Shown one piece after another: positions 1 to 6,809 of a stretch of 7,115 bases of DNA. Position 1 is the first letter of the stretch; every line of letters starts with the position of its first letter. The notes under the pieces are model-generated. The model saw nothing but the letters and a program-made list of their open reading frames with translations. It was not told the DNA's origin and searched no databases. Source of the stretch: an uncultured Ruminococcus sp. (GTDB taxonomy: Bacteria > Bacillota > Clostridia > Oscillospirales > Acutalibacteraceae); contig CADCOZ010000094.1 in NCBI GenBank assembly GCA_902803125.1, forward strand, positions 1 to 7,115, read 5' to 3'. The position numbers were made by a program, and so were the translations under genes.

Positions 1-1433
1 CACCGCAGAACCTGCCGTTTGAAATTCACAGCTCCACCGAAGTCAAGGAAGATGTGCGTCTGCGTTACCGTTTCCTTGACCTGAGAAACCAGAAGGTGCA
101 TAACAATATTGTGATGCGGTCACAGCTGATTGCCTTTTTGCGGCAGAAAATGACAGAAATGGGCTTTTTGGAGATTCAGACTCCGATTCTGTCCTGTTCT
201 TCTCCCGAAGGTGCCAGAGATTACCTCATTCCCAGCCGCAAACACAAGGGAATGTTCTATGCCCTGCCGCAGGCTCCCCAGATTTTCAAGCAATTGCTGA
301 TGGTATCGGGCTTTGATAAGTATTTCCAGATTGCGCCCTGCTTCCGTGATGAGGATGCCAGAGCCGACCGTTCCCCCGGCGAATTCTATCAGCTGGACTT
401 TGAGATGTCTTTTGTCGAGCAGGAGGATGTTTTTGCCGCCGCCGAAGATATTCTTTATGCGGTGTTCCAAAAGTTCTCCGACAAAGAGGTATCCGCACCG
501 CCGTTCCGCCGCATTCCGTTTGCCGAAGCCATGCTGACCTACGGCACCGATAAGCCTGACCTGCGGAACCCCCTGCTGATCAAGGATATCAGCCCGTTGT
601 TTGAGGAAACAGACTTTGCCCCGTTCCGCAAAAAGACCGTTCGCAGTATTAACGTACCCGCTGCGGCGGCACAGTCCAAAAAATGGTTCAAGAATATGGA
701 AGAATTTGCCCTTTCCATCGGCATGAAGGGACTTGGCTATGTCAAGGTGCGGGAGGATTTGACCTTTGACGGCCCCATTGATAAATTCCTGCGGGAAGGC
801 GACAGAGAAAAGCTCATTGAAATCAACGGTTCCCAAGCCGGCGATGTCATTTACTTTATTGCGGATACCAAAGACATGGCACCGAAACTGGCCGGACAGA
901 TTCGCACCGAAGTGGCGAAGCGTCTTGGCTTGATTGACACCGGCCGTTTTGAACTGTGTTTCATTACGGATTTCCCGATGTATGAAATAGACGAAGAAAC
1001 CGGCAAGGTTATTTTCACCCACAACCCGTTCTCGATGCCGCAGGGCGGTATGCAGGCTCTGATGGAGAAGGAGCCGACAGAGATTTTAGCTTATCAGTAT
1101 GATATTGTCTGCAACGGTGTGGAGCTTTCTTCCGGTGCCGTGCGTAACCATGACTTGGCGATTATGGTCAAGGCCTTTGAAATTGCCGGCTACAGCGAAG
1201 AGGAACTCAAGAATAAATTCAAGTCCCTGTATAACGCTTTCAAATACGGCGCACCGCCTCATGCGGGTATGGCACCGGGTATTGACAGAATGCTGATGCT
1301 GTTGGCAGAGGAAGAAAACATTCGTGAAGTGATTGCCTTCCCGATGAACAGCAACGCACAGGATCTGCTGTTAGGCTCTCCCACAGAGGTGACCGAACAG
1401 CAGCTCAGAGAGGTTCATATTAAGATACGCTGA
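1..1433 (+). CDS. aspS: Aspartyl-tRNA synthetase, 5'-truncated by the window edge
   Basis: Class II aminoacyl-tRNA synthetase that charges tRNA(Asp), and possibly tRNA(Asn), with aspartate in the cytoplasm. The frame is open from base 3 to the TGA at 1431-1433, giving about 476 codons. Bacterial AspRS is about 590-600 residues, so roughly 120 residues (the N-terminal anticodon-binding OB fold) lie outside the window. The GTG at 54 is internal, because family-like sequence (QNLPFEIHSSTEV) precedes it. Visible motifs are motif 1 ending in TPIL (Pro codon at 183), the flipping-loop region SPEGARDYL, motif 2 FRDEDARADRSPGEFYQLD (Arg codon at 345), an inserted GAD-type domain at about 610-950, and motif 3 GIDR (1278-1289). 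The SPGEFYQLD form of motif 2 and the end LREVHIKIR resemble, from memory, the alphaproteobacterial-type AspRS rather than the E. coli form. Downstream gatCAB suggests a non-discriminating enzyme, but the deciding residues are not in view. Confidence 0.97.
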   Translation, partial: PQNLPFEIHSSTEVKEDVRLRYRFLDLRNQKVHNNIVMRSQLIAFLRQKMTEMGFLEIQTPILSCSSPEGARDYLIPSRKHKGMFYALPQAPQIFKQLLMVSGFDKYFQIAPCFRDEDARADRSPGEFYQLDFEMSFVEQEDVFAAAEDILYAVFQKFSDKEVSAPPFRRIPFAEAMLTYGTDKPDLRNPLLIKDISPLFEETDFAPFRKKTVRSINVPAAAAQSKKWFKNMEEFALSIGMKGLGYVKVREDLTFDGPIDKFLREGDREKLIEINGSQAGDVIYFIADTKDMAPKLAGQIRTEVAKRLGLIDTGRFELCFITDFPMYEIDEETGKVIFTHNPFSMPQGGMQALMEKEPTEILAYQYDIVCNGVELSSGAVRNHDLAIMVKAFEIAGYSEEELKNKFKSLYNAFKYGAPPHAGMAPGIDRMLMLLAEEENIREVIAFPMNSNAQDLLLGSPTEVTEQQLREVHIKIR

Positions 1434-1446
1434 ACAGATTCCGGCC

Positions 1447-1454
1447 AAGGGGGT
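1447..1454 (+). promoter_or_regulatory. Ribosome binding site of the vWA gene; decides among three ATGs
   Basis: AAGGGGGT matches the consensus AAGGAGGT at all but one base, and that base can still form a G-U pair with 16S rRNA. Three consecutive in-frame ATGs follow at 1456, 1459 and 1462. Spacing is only 1 base to the first, 4 to the second and 7 to the third. The third ATG at 1462 is therefore the likeliest initiation codon, although the longest frame opens at 1456. Confidence 0.65.
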
Positions 1455-1455
1455 T

Positions 1456-3435
1456 ATGATGATGTTGAAAAGTTTGGGAAGAAAAACAACCGCATGGCTG
1501 ACAGTAATGCTTCTGGTGCTGGGCTGTTTGCTGACCACGGCTTATGCAGAAGGCAGTGAGGTGTCCTTGCCGAGCGAGGCCGACAGCCAAGCGGCCGACA
1601 GTACGGAGAATGAACTGTTTAATGACGGCCAGATGAATTTGGACGTTGTATTCGTGCTGGATGCAAGTGGTTCGATGACGAAATCTGACCCCAATAAGGT
1701 GGCACTGGATGCGTATCGGCTGTTTGTGGATCTGCTGGACGATACCTGCGGTATCGGCTATGTGGTCTTTACGCATGAACTGCTCGAAGCCGGCGATATC
1801 GTTGACATCAGTGACAAAGAAGCCTTGGAAGCCACCAAAAAGAAGATGGCGGCGGTCAAGTATGACTATGCAGGCTACACCGATATTGCATTGGGTCTGA
1901 CCAAAGCCAAAGATATGCTGACCGATCCGGCGGTCAAGGAAGATCATCGGAAGAAGGTCATTATCCTGCTGACGGACGGCAACACCGCTTTGCCGGAAGA
2001 AGGAGCCCGTTCACTGGAAAAGTCCAACAATGAGATGGACGCTACCTTAATGGCTCTGTACGATTATCAGATTCCGGTCTATGCCATCGGTCTGAACTAT
2101 AACGGCCGCATGAAGAAGGAAGAACTGGATCGTATTGCCACCGAAACCAACGGCAGTCGCTTTGAAACCACTACCTCCGAAGAATTGGTAGAAATCTTCT
2201 CCAATATTTTCGGCAGAATCTATCAGCTCAGCGGCGAACAAAAGGAAATTGTGGACGGCAACGTCACGATTACAGTGGCGGATAACTCCGTGTTTACCGT
2301 CAGTATCATTATCCGCAGTGCGTTCACATTACAGGAACTCAATCCCGTGCTGACCAATGCGGCCGGCCAAAATGTGCCGCTGACCAATAATTCTGACGTG
2401 GTGGTATCGTCTACCGGCAGTTATGTCATGATTAAGATTTTCTATCCGGACGAAGGAAAATGGAATCTGCACCTTGATAAAGTCAATAATGATAACTGCG
2501 TGGTCACGCAGATGGACTATTACAGTGTCTTTTTGGAGCAGACGGTGGCGACACCGTATCCGGTGGGCAAGACCATGACCATCGAAACCAAAATCAAGAA
2601 TAAGGACGGCGTTTTGCAGGACAAGCGGCTGTTGACCAGCATTACCATGAATGCCCGCATTGTGGACGAAAACGGCAAGCAGACCACCAAGCTGATGCGT
2701 TCCGATGTAACAGGCGTTTACCATTGTGAATGGACACCGGAAGCGGTGGGCAAATACACGATTACGACAATTGCCGAAACACCGAAGTTCAAGAAAACCG
2801 GCAAGACCGAAAAGGTGGAGATCATGACCGAAGAGGCCTATGAAGCCTACCTCAAAGAAGCCGACCTTGAAGAATCAGAAGGATATAAGGACAGCGGCAA
2901 CGCATGGTTTACGGTTACTGTAATTGTCATCATTCTGGTTGTTGTGGGTGCCCTGACCTTTGCGATCACGGTGCTGGTACGCAACGCCAGAAAGCCCAAA
3001 GCGTTGAGCGGAGAAGCCGATCAACCGATCGAAGTGGCACCGAATCCGGCGGCACAGCAGCAGCTGAAGCCTGCCAAGGCAGAGGATATGAAGCCGGCCA
3101 CCCCGCCGAAATTAGTGGATTATGAAATCGTGGAGCATGATGCTTTGGAAACGCTCATCAAGAAGGGTCCGGAAGATGCCTTCAATACCAGTGCGGACGA
3201 TTACCAGTCGGATGCGGCACTGGAAGCCCTGATTCGTAAAGGTCCCGATAATGTTTTCGCCGTTGGCAAGGATAAACTGCCGGAAGAAATGGACGATGAC
3301 GAATACGAGGACGATGACGAATACGGTACAGAAGACGAAGGTTCACTGGATGAAGAATATGCCGATGATGATGACGATGACGATGGCGACGACAGCAATA
3401 ACCCGCTGGCAGGACTGAATATCCGGAAAAACTGA
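1456..3435 (+). CDS. Secreted, membrane-anchored vWA-domain protein with acidic cytoplasmic tail
   Basis: Function unknown; it looks like a surface adhesion or sensing protein. Residues are numbered from the ATG at 1456 (659 aa); true initiation may be two codons later. Residues 1-31 form a Sec signal peptide: basic LKSLGRK, hydrophobic core, likely cut after AYA. A vWA domain spans about 60-255 with a complete MIDAS metal site: DASGS (D69, S71, S73), T142 in GYTDI, and D174 in LLTDGN. Residues 265-360 are beta-rich and resemble the region after vWA in CLCA-type proteins (PDEGKWNLHL). Residues 366-458 look like an Ig/macroglobulin-like domain (GVYHCEW...GKYTIT). One membrane segment lies at about 484-508, followed by basic RNARKPK, which predicts outside N-terminus and inside C-terminus. 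The tail holds two copies of a DALExLIxKGP motif, then an Asp/Glu-rich stretch (611-646). It lies 22 bases after aspS and 67 before gatC, so it is probably co-transcribed with translation genes, which is unexpected. Confidence 0.88.
   Translation: MMMLKSLGRKTTAWLTVMLLVLGCLLTTAYAEGSEVSLPSEADSQAADSTENELFNDGQMNLDVVFVLDASGSMTKSDPNKVALDAYRLFVDLLDDTCGIGYVVFTHELLEAGDIVDISDKEALEATKKKMAAVKYDYAGYTDIALGLTKAKDMLTDPAVKEDHRKKVIILLTDGNTALPEEGARSLEKSNNEMDATLMALYDYQIPVYAIGLNYNGRMKKEELDRIATETNGSRFETTTSEELVEIFSNIFGRIYQLSGEQKEIVDGNVTITVADNSVFTVSIIIRSAFTLQELNPVLTNAAGQNVPLTNNSDVVVSSTGSYVMIKIFYPDEGKWNLHLDKVNNDNCVVTQMDYYSVFLEQTVATPYPVGKTMTIETKIKNKDGVLQDKRLLTSITMNARIVDENGKQTTKLMRSDVTGVYHCEWTPEAVGKYTITTIAETPKFKKTGKTEKVEIMTEEAYEAYLKEADLEESEGYKDSGNAWFTVTVIVIILVVVGALTFAITVLVRNARKPKALSGEADQPIEVAPNPAAQQQLKPAKAEDMKPATPPKLVDYEIVEHDALETLIKKGPEDAFNTSADDYQSDAALEALIRKGPDNVFAVGKDKLPEEMDDDEYEDDDEYGTEDEGSLDEEYADDDDDDDGDDSNNPLAGLNIRKN
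3118..3258 (+). repeat. Duplicated peptide motif in the cytoplasmic tail of the vWA protein
   Basis: Two related segments lie in tandem in the vWA gene. Residues 555-576 carry DALETLIKKGPEDAF after DY, and residues 582-601 carry AALEALIRKGPDNVF after DY. The shared pattern is DY, a short spacer, (D/A)ALExLI(K/R)KGP(E/D)(D/N)(A/V)F. Each unit looks like a short amphipathic helix ended by Gly-Pro. The first copy has two extra residues between DY and the helix. A duplicated short motif in an otherwise low-complexity tail suggests two docking sites for a cytoplasmic partner; that is inference. Confidence 0.7.
3286..3393 (+). repeat. Asp/Glu-rich low-complexity tract (GAT/GAC/GAA codons)
   Basis: Residues 611-646 of the vWA protein are dominated by Asp and Glu with scattered Tyr, ending in seven consecutive Asp codons (3364-3384), one Gly and two more Asp. 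The Asp codons mix GAT and GAC, so the tract is not a pure trinucleotide repeat and should be less prone to slippage than one. A short non-acidic end, NNPLAGLNIRKN, closes the protein. Confidence 0.85.
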
Positions 3436-3490
3436 GCAAAGGCTGTACGGTGGACAAAGCTCCAACAGGATTGTTTCGAAGGAAGATAGA

Positions 3491-3497
3491 GGAGGAG
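3491..3497 (+). promoter_or_regulatory. Ribosome binding site that fixes the TTG start of gatC
   Basis: GGAGGAG lies 5 bases before the TTG at 3503. No in-frame ATG or GTG is better placed, and the protein then begins MIDKEEIRKIAILSKL, which matches the usual N-terminus of GatC. The upstream ATT at 3500 would sit too close to the site. Confidence 0.8.
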
Positions 3498-3502
3498 TCA
3501 TT

Positions 3503-3784
3503 TTGATAGATAAAGAAGAAATCAGAAAGATAGCCATCTTGTCCAAGCTGTTTGTGGCAGAGGAGGAGATGGATCAGCTGACAGAAGATATGGCAAGGAT
3601 CATTTCGTTTGCCGACACCATCAATCAGGCTTCGGAGGAAGGCACCGAGTTTGATAATATCAATAACCTGTCGAATGTGTTCCGTGAAGATGAAGTAGTG
3701 CCGTCTTATGAGCGGGAAAGAATCCTGCAAAACGCCAAGGACAGCGATGAGGGCTGTTTCCTGGTGAAGAACATTATGCGGTAA
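3503..3784 (+). CDS. gatC: Asp/Glu-tRNA amidotransferase subunit C
   Basis: Small subunit of the cytoplasmic GatCAB amidotransferase. In known structures GatC wraps around the GatA-GatB interface and stabilises the complex; it has no catalytic site. The product is 93 aa against a usual 90-100, so it is full length. The N-terminal helical part (IRKIAILSKLFVAEEEMDQL, residues 7-26) matches the family pattern of a short helix followed by EEE and a second helix (LTEDMARIISFADTIN). The diagnostic FREDEV lies at residues 60-65, and the C-terminal NAKDSDEGCFLVKNIM matches the family end. It starts with TTG, which often lowers expression; gatA and gatB start with ATG. The 67-base gap after the vWA gene is the longest in the cluster, and I see no convincing promoter in it. 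The gatA ATG follows 22 bases after the stop. Confidence 0.95.
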   Translation: MIDKEEIRKIAILSKLFVAEEEMDQLTEDMARIISFADTINQASEEGTEFDNINNLSNVFREDEVVPSYERERILQNAKDSDEGCFLVKNIMR

Positions 3785-3792
3785 GCCCGAAC

Positions 3793-3799
3793 AGGAGGA
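3793..3799 (+). promoter_or_regulatory. Ribosome binding site of gatA
   Basis: AGGAGGA lies 7 bases before the ATG at 3807, a near-ideal spacing that supports this start. Confidence 0.85.
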
Positions 3800-3806
3800 A
3801 AGAAAA

Positions 3807-5270
3807 ATGAGTGAAAGTATGATCCGGAAGCTCCACACGATGCTGACCGGAAAGCAGATCTCCTGTAAGGAGCTGACACAAACCTATATTGCGGCGGCCG
3901 AACGGGACAATGCCGCTTTGAATGCGTATGTTACCCTGACACCCGAAGCCGCCCTGACCGCCGCAGAAGCCGTTGACCGAAAAATGGCGGCAGGCGAAGC
4001 CATCGGTTTGCTGGAAGGCATTCCGATGACACTGAAAGACAATATCTCTACCGAGCATATCCGCACCACCTGCTGTTCCAAGATTTTAGAGGACTATGTG
4101 CCGATTTATGATGCTACGGTCTGGAAATTGCTCAAGGCACAGAATGCCGTTCTGCTGGGCAAAACCAATATGGACGAGTTCGCAATGGGTTCGTCCTGCG
4201 AAACGTCCTATTTTGGCGGGGCTAAAAATCCTCATAATATCGGCCATGTGGCCGGCGGCAGTTCGGGCGGCGTAGCTTCGGCGGTGGGCGGTCATATTGC
4301 CGCTTACGGTTTGGGTTCGGATACCGGCGGTTCCATCCGTCAGCCGGCGGCGTTCTGCGGTATTGTCGGTTTGAAGCCGACCTATGGAGCCGTGTCCCGT
4401 TACGGTCTGATTGCTTATGCGTCCAGCTTTGACCAGATCGGCCCCGTAACAACAACCGTAGAAGATACGGCGATCGTGTATGATGCCATCTCGGCGTATG
4501 ATCCAATGGATTCCACCTCACAGGGACGTAAAGGAAATCCCGTTTGCGACAGCCTGAAAAACGATATCAAGGGCATGAAAATCGGTATGGCCGATGAATA
4601 TCTTGACGGTGTGCGGGAAGATGTTCGTGCGGCGGTTGAAAAAGCGGCGGAGGTTTACCGTTCCTTGGGTGCGGAAATTGTTCATTTCAAGCTGCCCGCT
4701 TTGCAGTATGCCCTGCCGGTGTATTATATATTAGCGTGTGCGGAAGCCTCTTCTAACTTGGGACGATATGACGGTATCCGCTACGGCTATAAAGCGGACA
4801 ACTATGCGGACGTTAACGACATGATTAAAAAGACCCGCAGTACCGGTTTTGGCGATGAGGTCAAAAAGCGTATCCTGCTGGGTACTTATGTGTTGAGTGC
4901 CGGCTATTACGATGCCTATTATAAGAAAGCCCAGAACCTTCGTGGTACGATTGTCAAGGCTTTCCGCACGGCTTTTGAAAGCTGTGATGTGATTCTGGCT
5001 CCGACCGTTCCGATGACGGCGTTTGAAAACGGCCGTGCGGTCAGCGATCCCGTAGAAACCTATCTGACGGATATCTGTACCGTGCCGGTGAATATCTGCG
5101 GTCTGCCGGCGGTATCCGTGCCGTGCGGCTTTGGTCAAGACGGTCTGCCCATCGGTATGCAGATTATCGGCAACAGCTTTGAAGAAGCCAAGGTACTCAA
5201 TGCGGCGTGGCAGTATGAACAAGCCGCTCCCGACAGCTATCATCCTGCCGATTTCGGCGTGAAATTATAA
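3807..5270 (+). CDS. gatA: Asp/Glu-tRNA amidotransferase subunit A (glutaminase/amidase)
   Basis: Amidase-signature subunit of GatCAB. It hydrolyses glutamine and the ammonia is channelled to GatB, where misacylated Asp-tRNA(Asn) or Glu-tRNA(Gln) is amidated. The protein is 487 aa, the normal family length. The Ser-cisSer-Lys triad is complete: K77 in GIPMTLKDN, cis-Ser S152 in AGGSSGG, and nucleophile S176 in DTGGSIRQP. These align with K79, S154 and S178 of the S. aureus enzyme as I recall it. The conserved stretches GLKPTYGAVSRYGL, ASSFDQIGPV and ILAPTVP are present, and the C-terminal GLPAVSVPCGFGQDGLPIG is typical. No internal stop or frame break is seen. It sits between gatC and gatB in the common order C-A-B, with 22- and 21-base gaps, each holding a strong ribosome site, so the three subunits are probably made from one message. 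Confidence 0.98.
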   Translation: MSESMIRKLHTMLTGKQISCKELTQTYIAAAERDNAALNAYVTLTPEAALTAAEAVDRKMAAGEAIGLLEGIPMTLKDNISTEHIRTTCCSKILEDYVPIYDATVWKLLKAQNAVLLGKTNMDEFAMGSSCETSYFGGAKNPHNIGHVAGGSSGGVASAVGGHIAAYGLGSDTGGSIRQPAAFCGIVGLKPTYGAVSRYGLIAYASSFDQIGPVTTTVEDTAIVYDAISAYDPMDSTSQGRKGNPVCDSLKNDIKGMKIGMADEYLDGVREDVRAAVEKAAEVYRSLGAEIVHFKLPALQYALPVYYILACAEASSNLGRYDGIRYGYKADNYADVNDMIKKTRSTGFGDEVKKRILLGTYVLSAGYYDAYYKKAQNLRGTIVKAFRTAFESCDVILAPTVPMTAFENGRAVSDPVETYLTDICTVPVNICGLPAVSVPCGFGQDGLPIGMQIIGNSFEEAKVLNAAWQYEQAAPDSYHPADFGVKL

Positions 5271-5275
5271 GGTAC

Positions 5276-5283
5276 AGGAGGAG
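5276..5283 (+). promoter_or_regulatory. Ribosome binding site of gatB
   Basis: AGGAGGAG lies 8 bases before the ATG at 5292, inside the 21-base gatA-gatB gap. Confidence 0.85.
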
Positions 5284-5291
5284 AACAAACC

Positions 5292-6701
5292 ATGAAATAT
5301 GAATTAGTCGCAGGCTTTGAAACCCATGTGGAGCTTGCCACCAATACCAAGATTTTTTGCTCTTGTACCACGCAGTTCGGCGGTGAACCGAACACCCACT
5401 GCTGTCCGATTTGCATCGGTCTGCCGGGAACGCTCCCCAAGCTGAACAAGCGAGTGGTCGAATTTGCCATTCGGGCGGGTCTGGCGACACATTGTCAGAT
5501 TGCCGAGATAGCCAAGATGGACAGAAAGAACTATTGCTATCCCGACCTGCCGAAAGCCTATCAGATTTCGCAGTATGACAAGCCCCTGTGCGAACACGGT
5601 TATATCGAACTGTCCAACGGACGCAGAATCCGCATTTTGCGTATCCATATTGAAGAAGATGCCGGCAAGCTGGTGCATAGCCGCGGCAGTACCATGGTAG
5701 ACTATAACCGAGGCGGCGTACCGCTGATTGAAATTGTATCCGAGCCGGATATCCGTTCGCCGGAAGAAGCCCGTGAATATGTCGAAAAGCTCCAGCTGAT
5801 TATGCGGTATATCGGCGTATCTGATGCCCGTATGCAGGAAGGCTCCATGCGTTGTGACGTGAATATTTCGGTGCGTCCGATGGGCAGTGAAACCCTCGGT
5901 ACCCGTACCGAAATCAAAAATATGAACTCCATTACTTTTATTACCAAGGCGATGGAATACGAATTTGCCCGTCAGGTTGACCTGATTGAAAGCGGCGAAA
6001 AGGTCGTGCAGGAAACCCTGCGGTACGATGACGTGACCAACACCACCTCCAGCATGAGAGGTAAAGAGGATGCCAACGACTATCGCTATTTCCGTGACCC
6101 CGATTTGGTAACGATTAGTGTACCCCGCAGCAAGGTGGAAGAAATCGCCGCCACACTGCCGGAACTGCCCGACCAGAAATTAACACGCTATACAGACGAA
6201 TTAGGGTTGCCGGAAAAAGATGCCCAGTTGCTGGTCAAGTACCGCAAGGTAGCCGAGTATTTTGAACAGGCGATTGAAGGCACGAAAACGCCCCGCACCG
6301 CCGCCAATTTTATCATCGGTCAAATCTTCCGCACGGTCGAGAACGAAACCGAAAAGGAAGCCTTTGCCATCAAGGTAAGTGCCGAAAACCTGAACGCCCT
6401 GATCAAGCTGATTGACAGCGGCAAAATCCGCATGAACATCGCTAAATCTACGCTTGACAAGATGTTGGAAACAGGCCAAGCCCCCTCCGAACTCCTGTCC
6501 GACAGTGACATGGCAGGCTTATCGGCAGAAGCCCTGACCGCTCTGTGTCAGCAGGCCATTGAATCCAACCCCAAAGCGGTTTCTGACTATCGTTCAAGCA
6601 AAGAAAAAGCCCTCAAAGCCCTTGTCGGCTTCGTCATGAAAAACAGCCGTGGCCAAGCCGATGCCGCCGCCGCTGAATCCACCATCAAGTCCCTCCTGTA
6701 G
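5292..6701 (+). CDS. gatB: Asp/Glu-tRNA amidotransferase subunit B (kinase/transamidase)
   Basis: Subunit that binds misacylated tRNA, activates the Asp or Glu side chain with ATP, and transfers ammonia from GatA to it. It has 469 aa against about 475 in the family. The catalytic cradle begins VAGFETHVEL (6-15). A cysteine cluster, CSC at 23-25 and CCPIC at 37-41, fits the CxC...CPxC zinc-type site present in many but not all GatB proteins. Family signatures follow: DRKNYCYPDLPKAYQISQYD (77-96), HIEEDAGK (119-126), DYNRGGVPLIEIVSEPD (137-153) and MRCDVNISVRP (186-196). The C-terminal half is the helical and YqeY-like tail that contacts tRNA; NPKAVSDYRSSKEKALKALV is the typical tail motif. The stop is TAG. 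It is the last gene of the cluster, and the first likely terminator lies about 240 bases downstream. Confidence 0.98.
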   Translation: MKYELVAGFETHVELATNTKIFCSCTTQFGGEPNTHCCPICIGLPGTLPKLNKRVVEFAIRAGLATHCQIAEIAKMDRKNYCYPDLPKAYQISQYDKPLCEHGYIELSNGRRIRILRIHIEEDAGKLVHSRGSTMVDYNRGGVPLIEIVSEPDIRSPEEAREYVEKLQLIMRYIGVSDARMQEGSMRCDVNISVRPMGSETLGTRTEIKNMNSITFITKAMEYEFARQVDLIESGEKVVQETLRYDDVTNTTSSMRGKEDANDYRYFRDPDLVTISVPRSKVEEIAATLPELPDQKLTRYTDELGLPEKDAQLLVKYRKVAEYFEQAIEGTKTPRTAANFIIGQIFRTVENETEKEAFAIKVSAENLNALIKLIDSGKIRMNIAKSTLDKMLETGQAPSELLSDSDMAGLSAEALTALCQQAIESNPKAVSDYRSSKEKALKALVGFVMKNSRGQADAAAAESTIKSLL

Positions 6702-6703
6702 TG

Positions 6704-6725
6704 TTGGGGCTTTGTTGGGGCTTTG
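6704..6725 (+). repeat. Perfect tandem duplication of an 11-base unit
   Basis: TTGGGGCTTTG occurs twice back to back, at 6704-6714 and 6715-6725, starting two bases after the gatB stop. The second unit is also the left arm of the hairpin at 6715-6731, so the first looks like a duplicated arm at the edge of the repeat element. Confidence 0.8.
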
Positions 6726-6761
6726 CCCCAAACCCCAGCAGGGACTCTGCCCCTGCACCCC
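6715..6761 (+). repeat. Two-hairpin intergenic repeat, copy 1
   Basis: Hairpin A is TTGGGGC-TTT-GCCCCAA (6715-6731, perfect 7-bp stem). Then come spacer ACCCC, one A, and hairpin B at 6738-6756. B has arms GCAGGG and CCCTGC with one inner C-G pair, an A/C mismatch and loop TCT. ACCCC follows. Reverse-complementing 7063-7115 gives the same order of parts, so this is one copy of a modular element. No U-tract follows either hairpin, so neither looks like a classical terminator. I know of no named family for it. Confidence 0.75.
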
Positions 6762-6762
6762 G

Positions 6763-6804
6763 TTGGGGGAAACCTTTTTCTAGCGAAAAAAATGTTTCCC
6801 CCAA
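6763..6804. repeat. Long perfect-arm inverted repeat
   Basis: TTGGGGGAAAC (6763-6773) is exactly complementary to GTTTCCCCCAA (6794-6804), an 11-bp stem. Inside it TTTTTC (6775-6780) can pair with GAAAAA (6785-6790) around loop TAGC, with small bulges. Together they make a strong hairpin of about 17 bp. A C-rich run, not a U-tract, follows on the + strand, so a terminator role is doubtful. Confidence 0.8.
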
Positions 6805-6809
6805 ACCCC

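Noticed and set aside
54..56. GTG at 54 as the start of aspS
   Set aside because: The frame stays open upstream to the window edge and encodes family-like sequence, and starting here would remove the anticodon-binding domain.
120..1022. 300-codon open frame on the - strand opposite aspS
   Set aside because: It is fully antisense to a well-conserved synthetase, has no recognisable domain, and is explained by the codon bias of aspS.
1456..1560. Lipoprotein signal (VLGC) in the vWA protein
   Set aside because: The four residues loosely fit a lipobox, but the hydrophobic run continues past the Cys to a good AYA cleavage site, and the protein already has a membrane anchor. Not fully excluded.
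3182..3838. 218-codon open frame on the - strand across the end of the vWA gene and gatC
   Set aside because: It is antisense to two supported genes; its His/Arg-rich part is simply the Asp-rich tract read backwards.
4731..5243. 170-codon open frame on the - strand opposite gatA
   Set aside because: It lies inside a clear GatA gene and shows no domain of its own.
6726..6761. G-quadruplex on the - strand (four GGGG runs)
   Set aside because: One loop would be 13 bases long, and the same G-runs form perfect or near-perfect hairpins conserved in the second copy, so hairpins explain them better.
6715..6804. Classical terminators directly after gatB
   Set aside because: The hairpins at 6715-6731, 6738-6756 and 6763-6804 are followed by C-rich sequence, not a U-tract.
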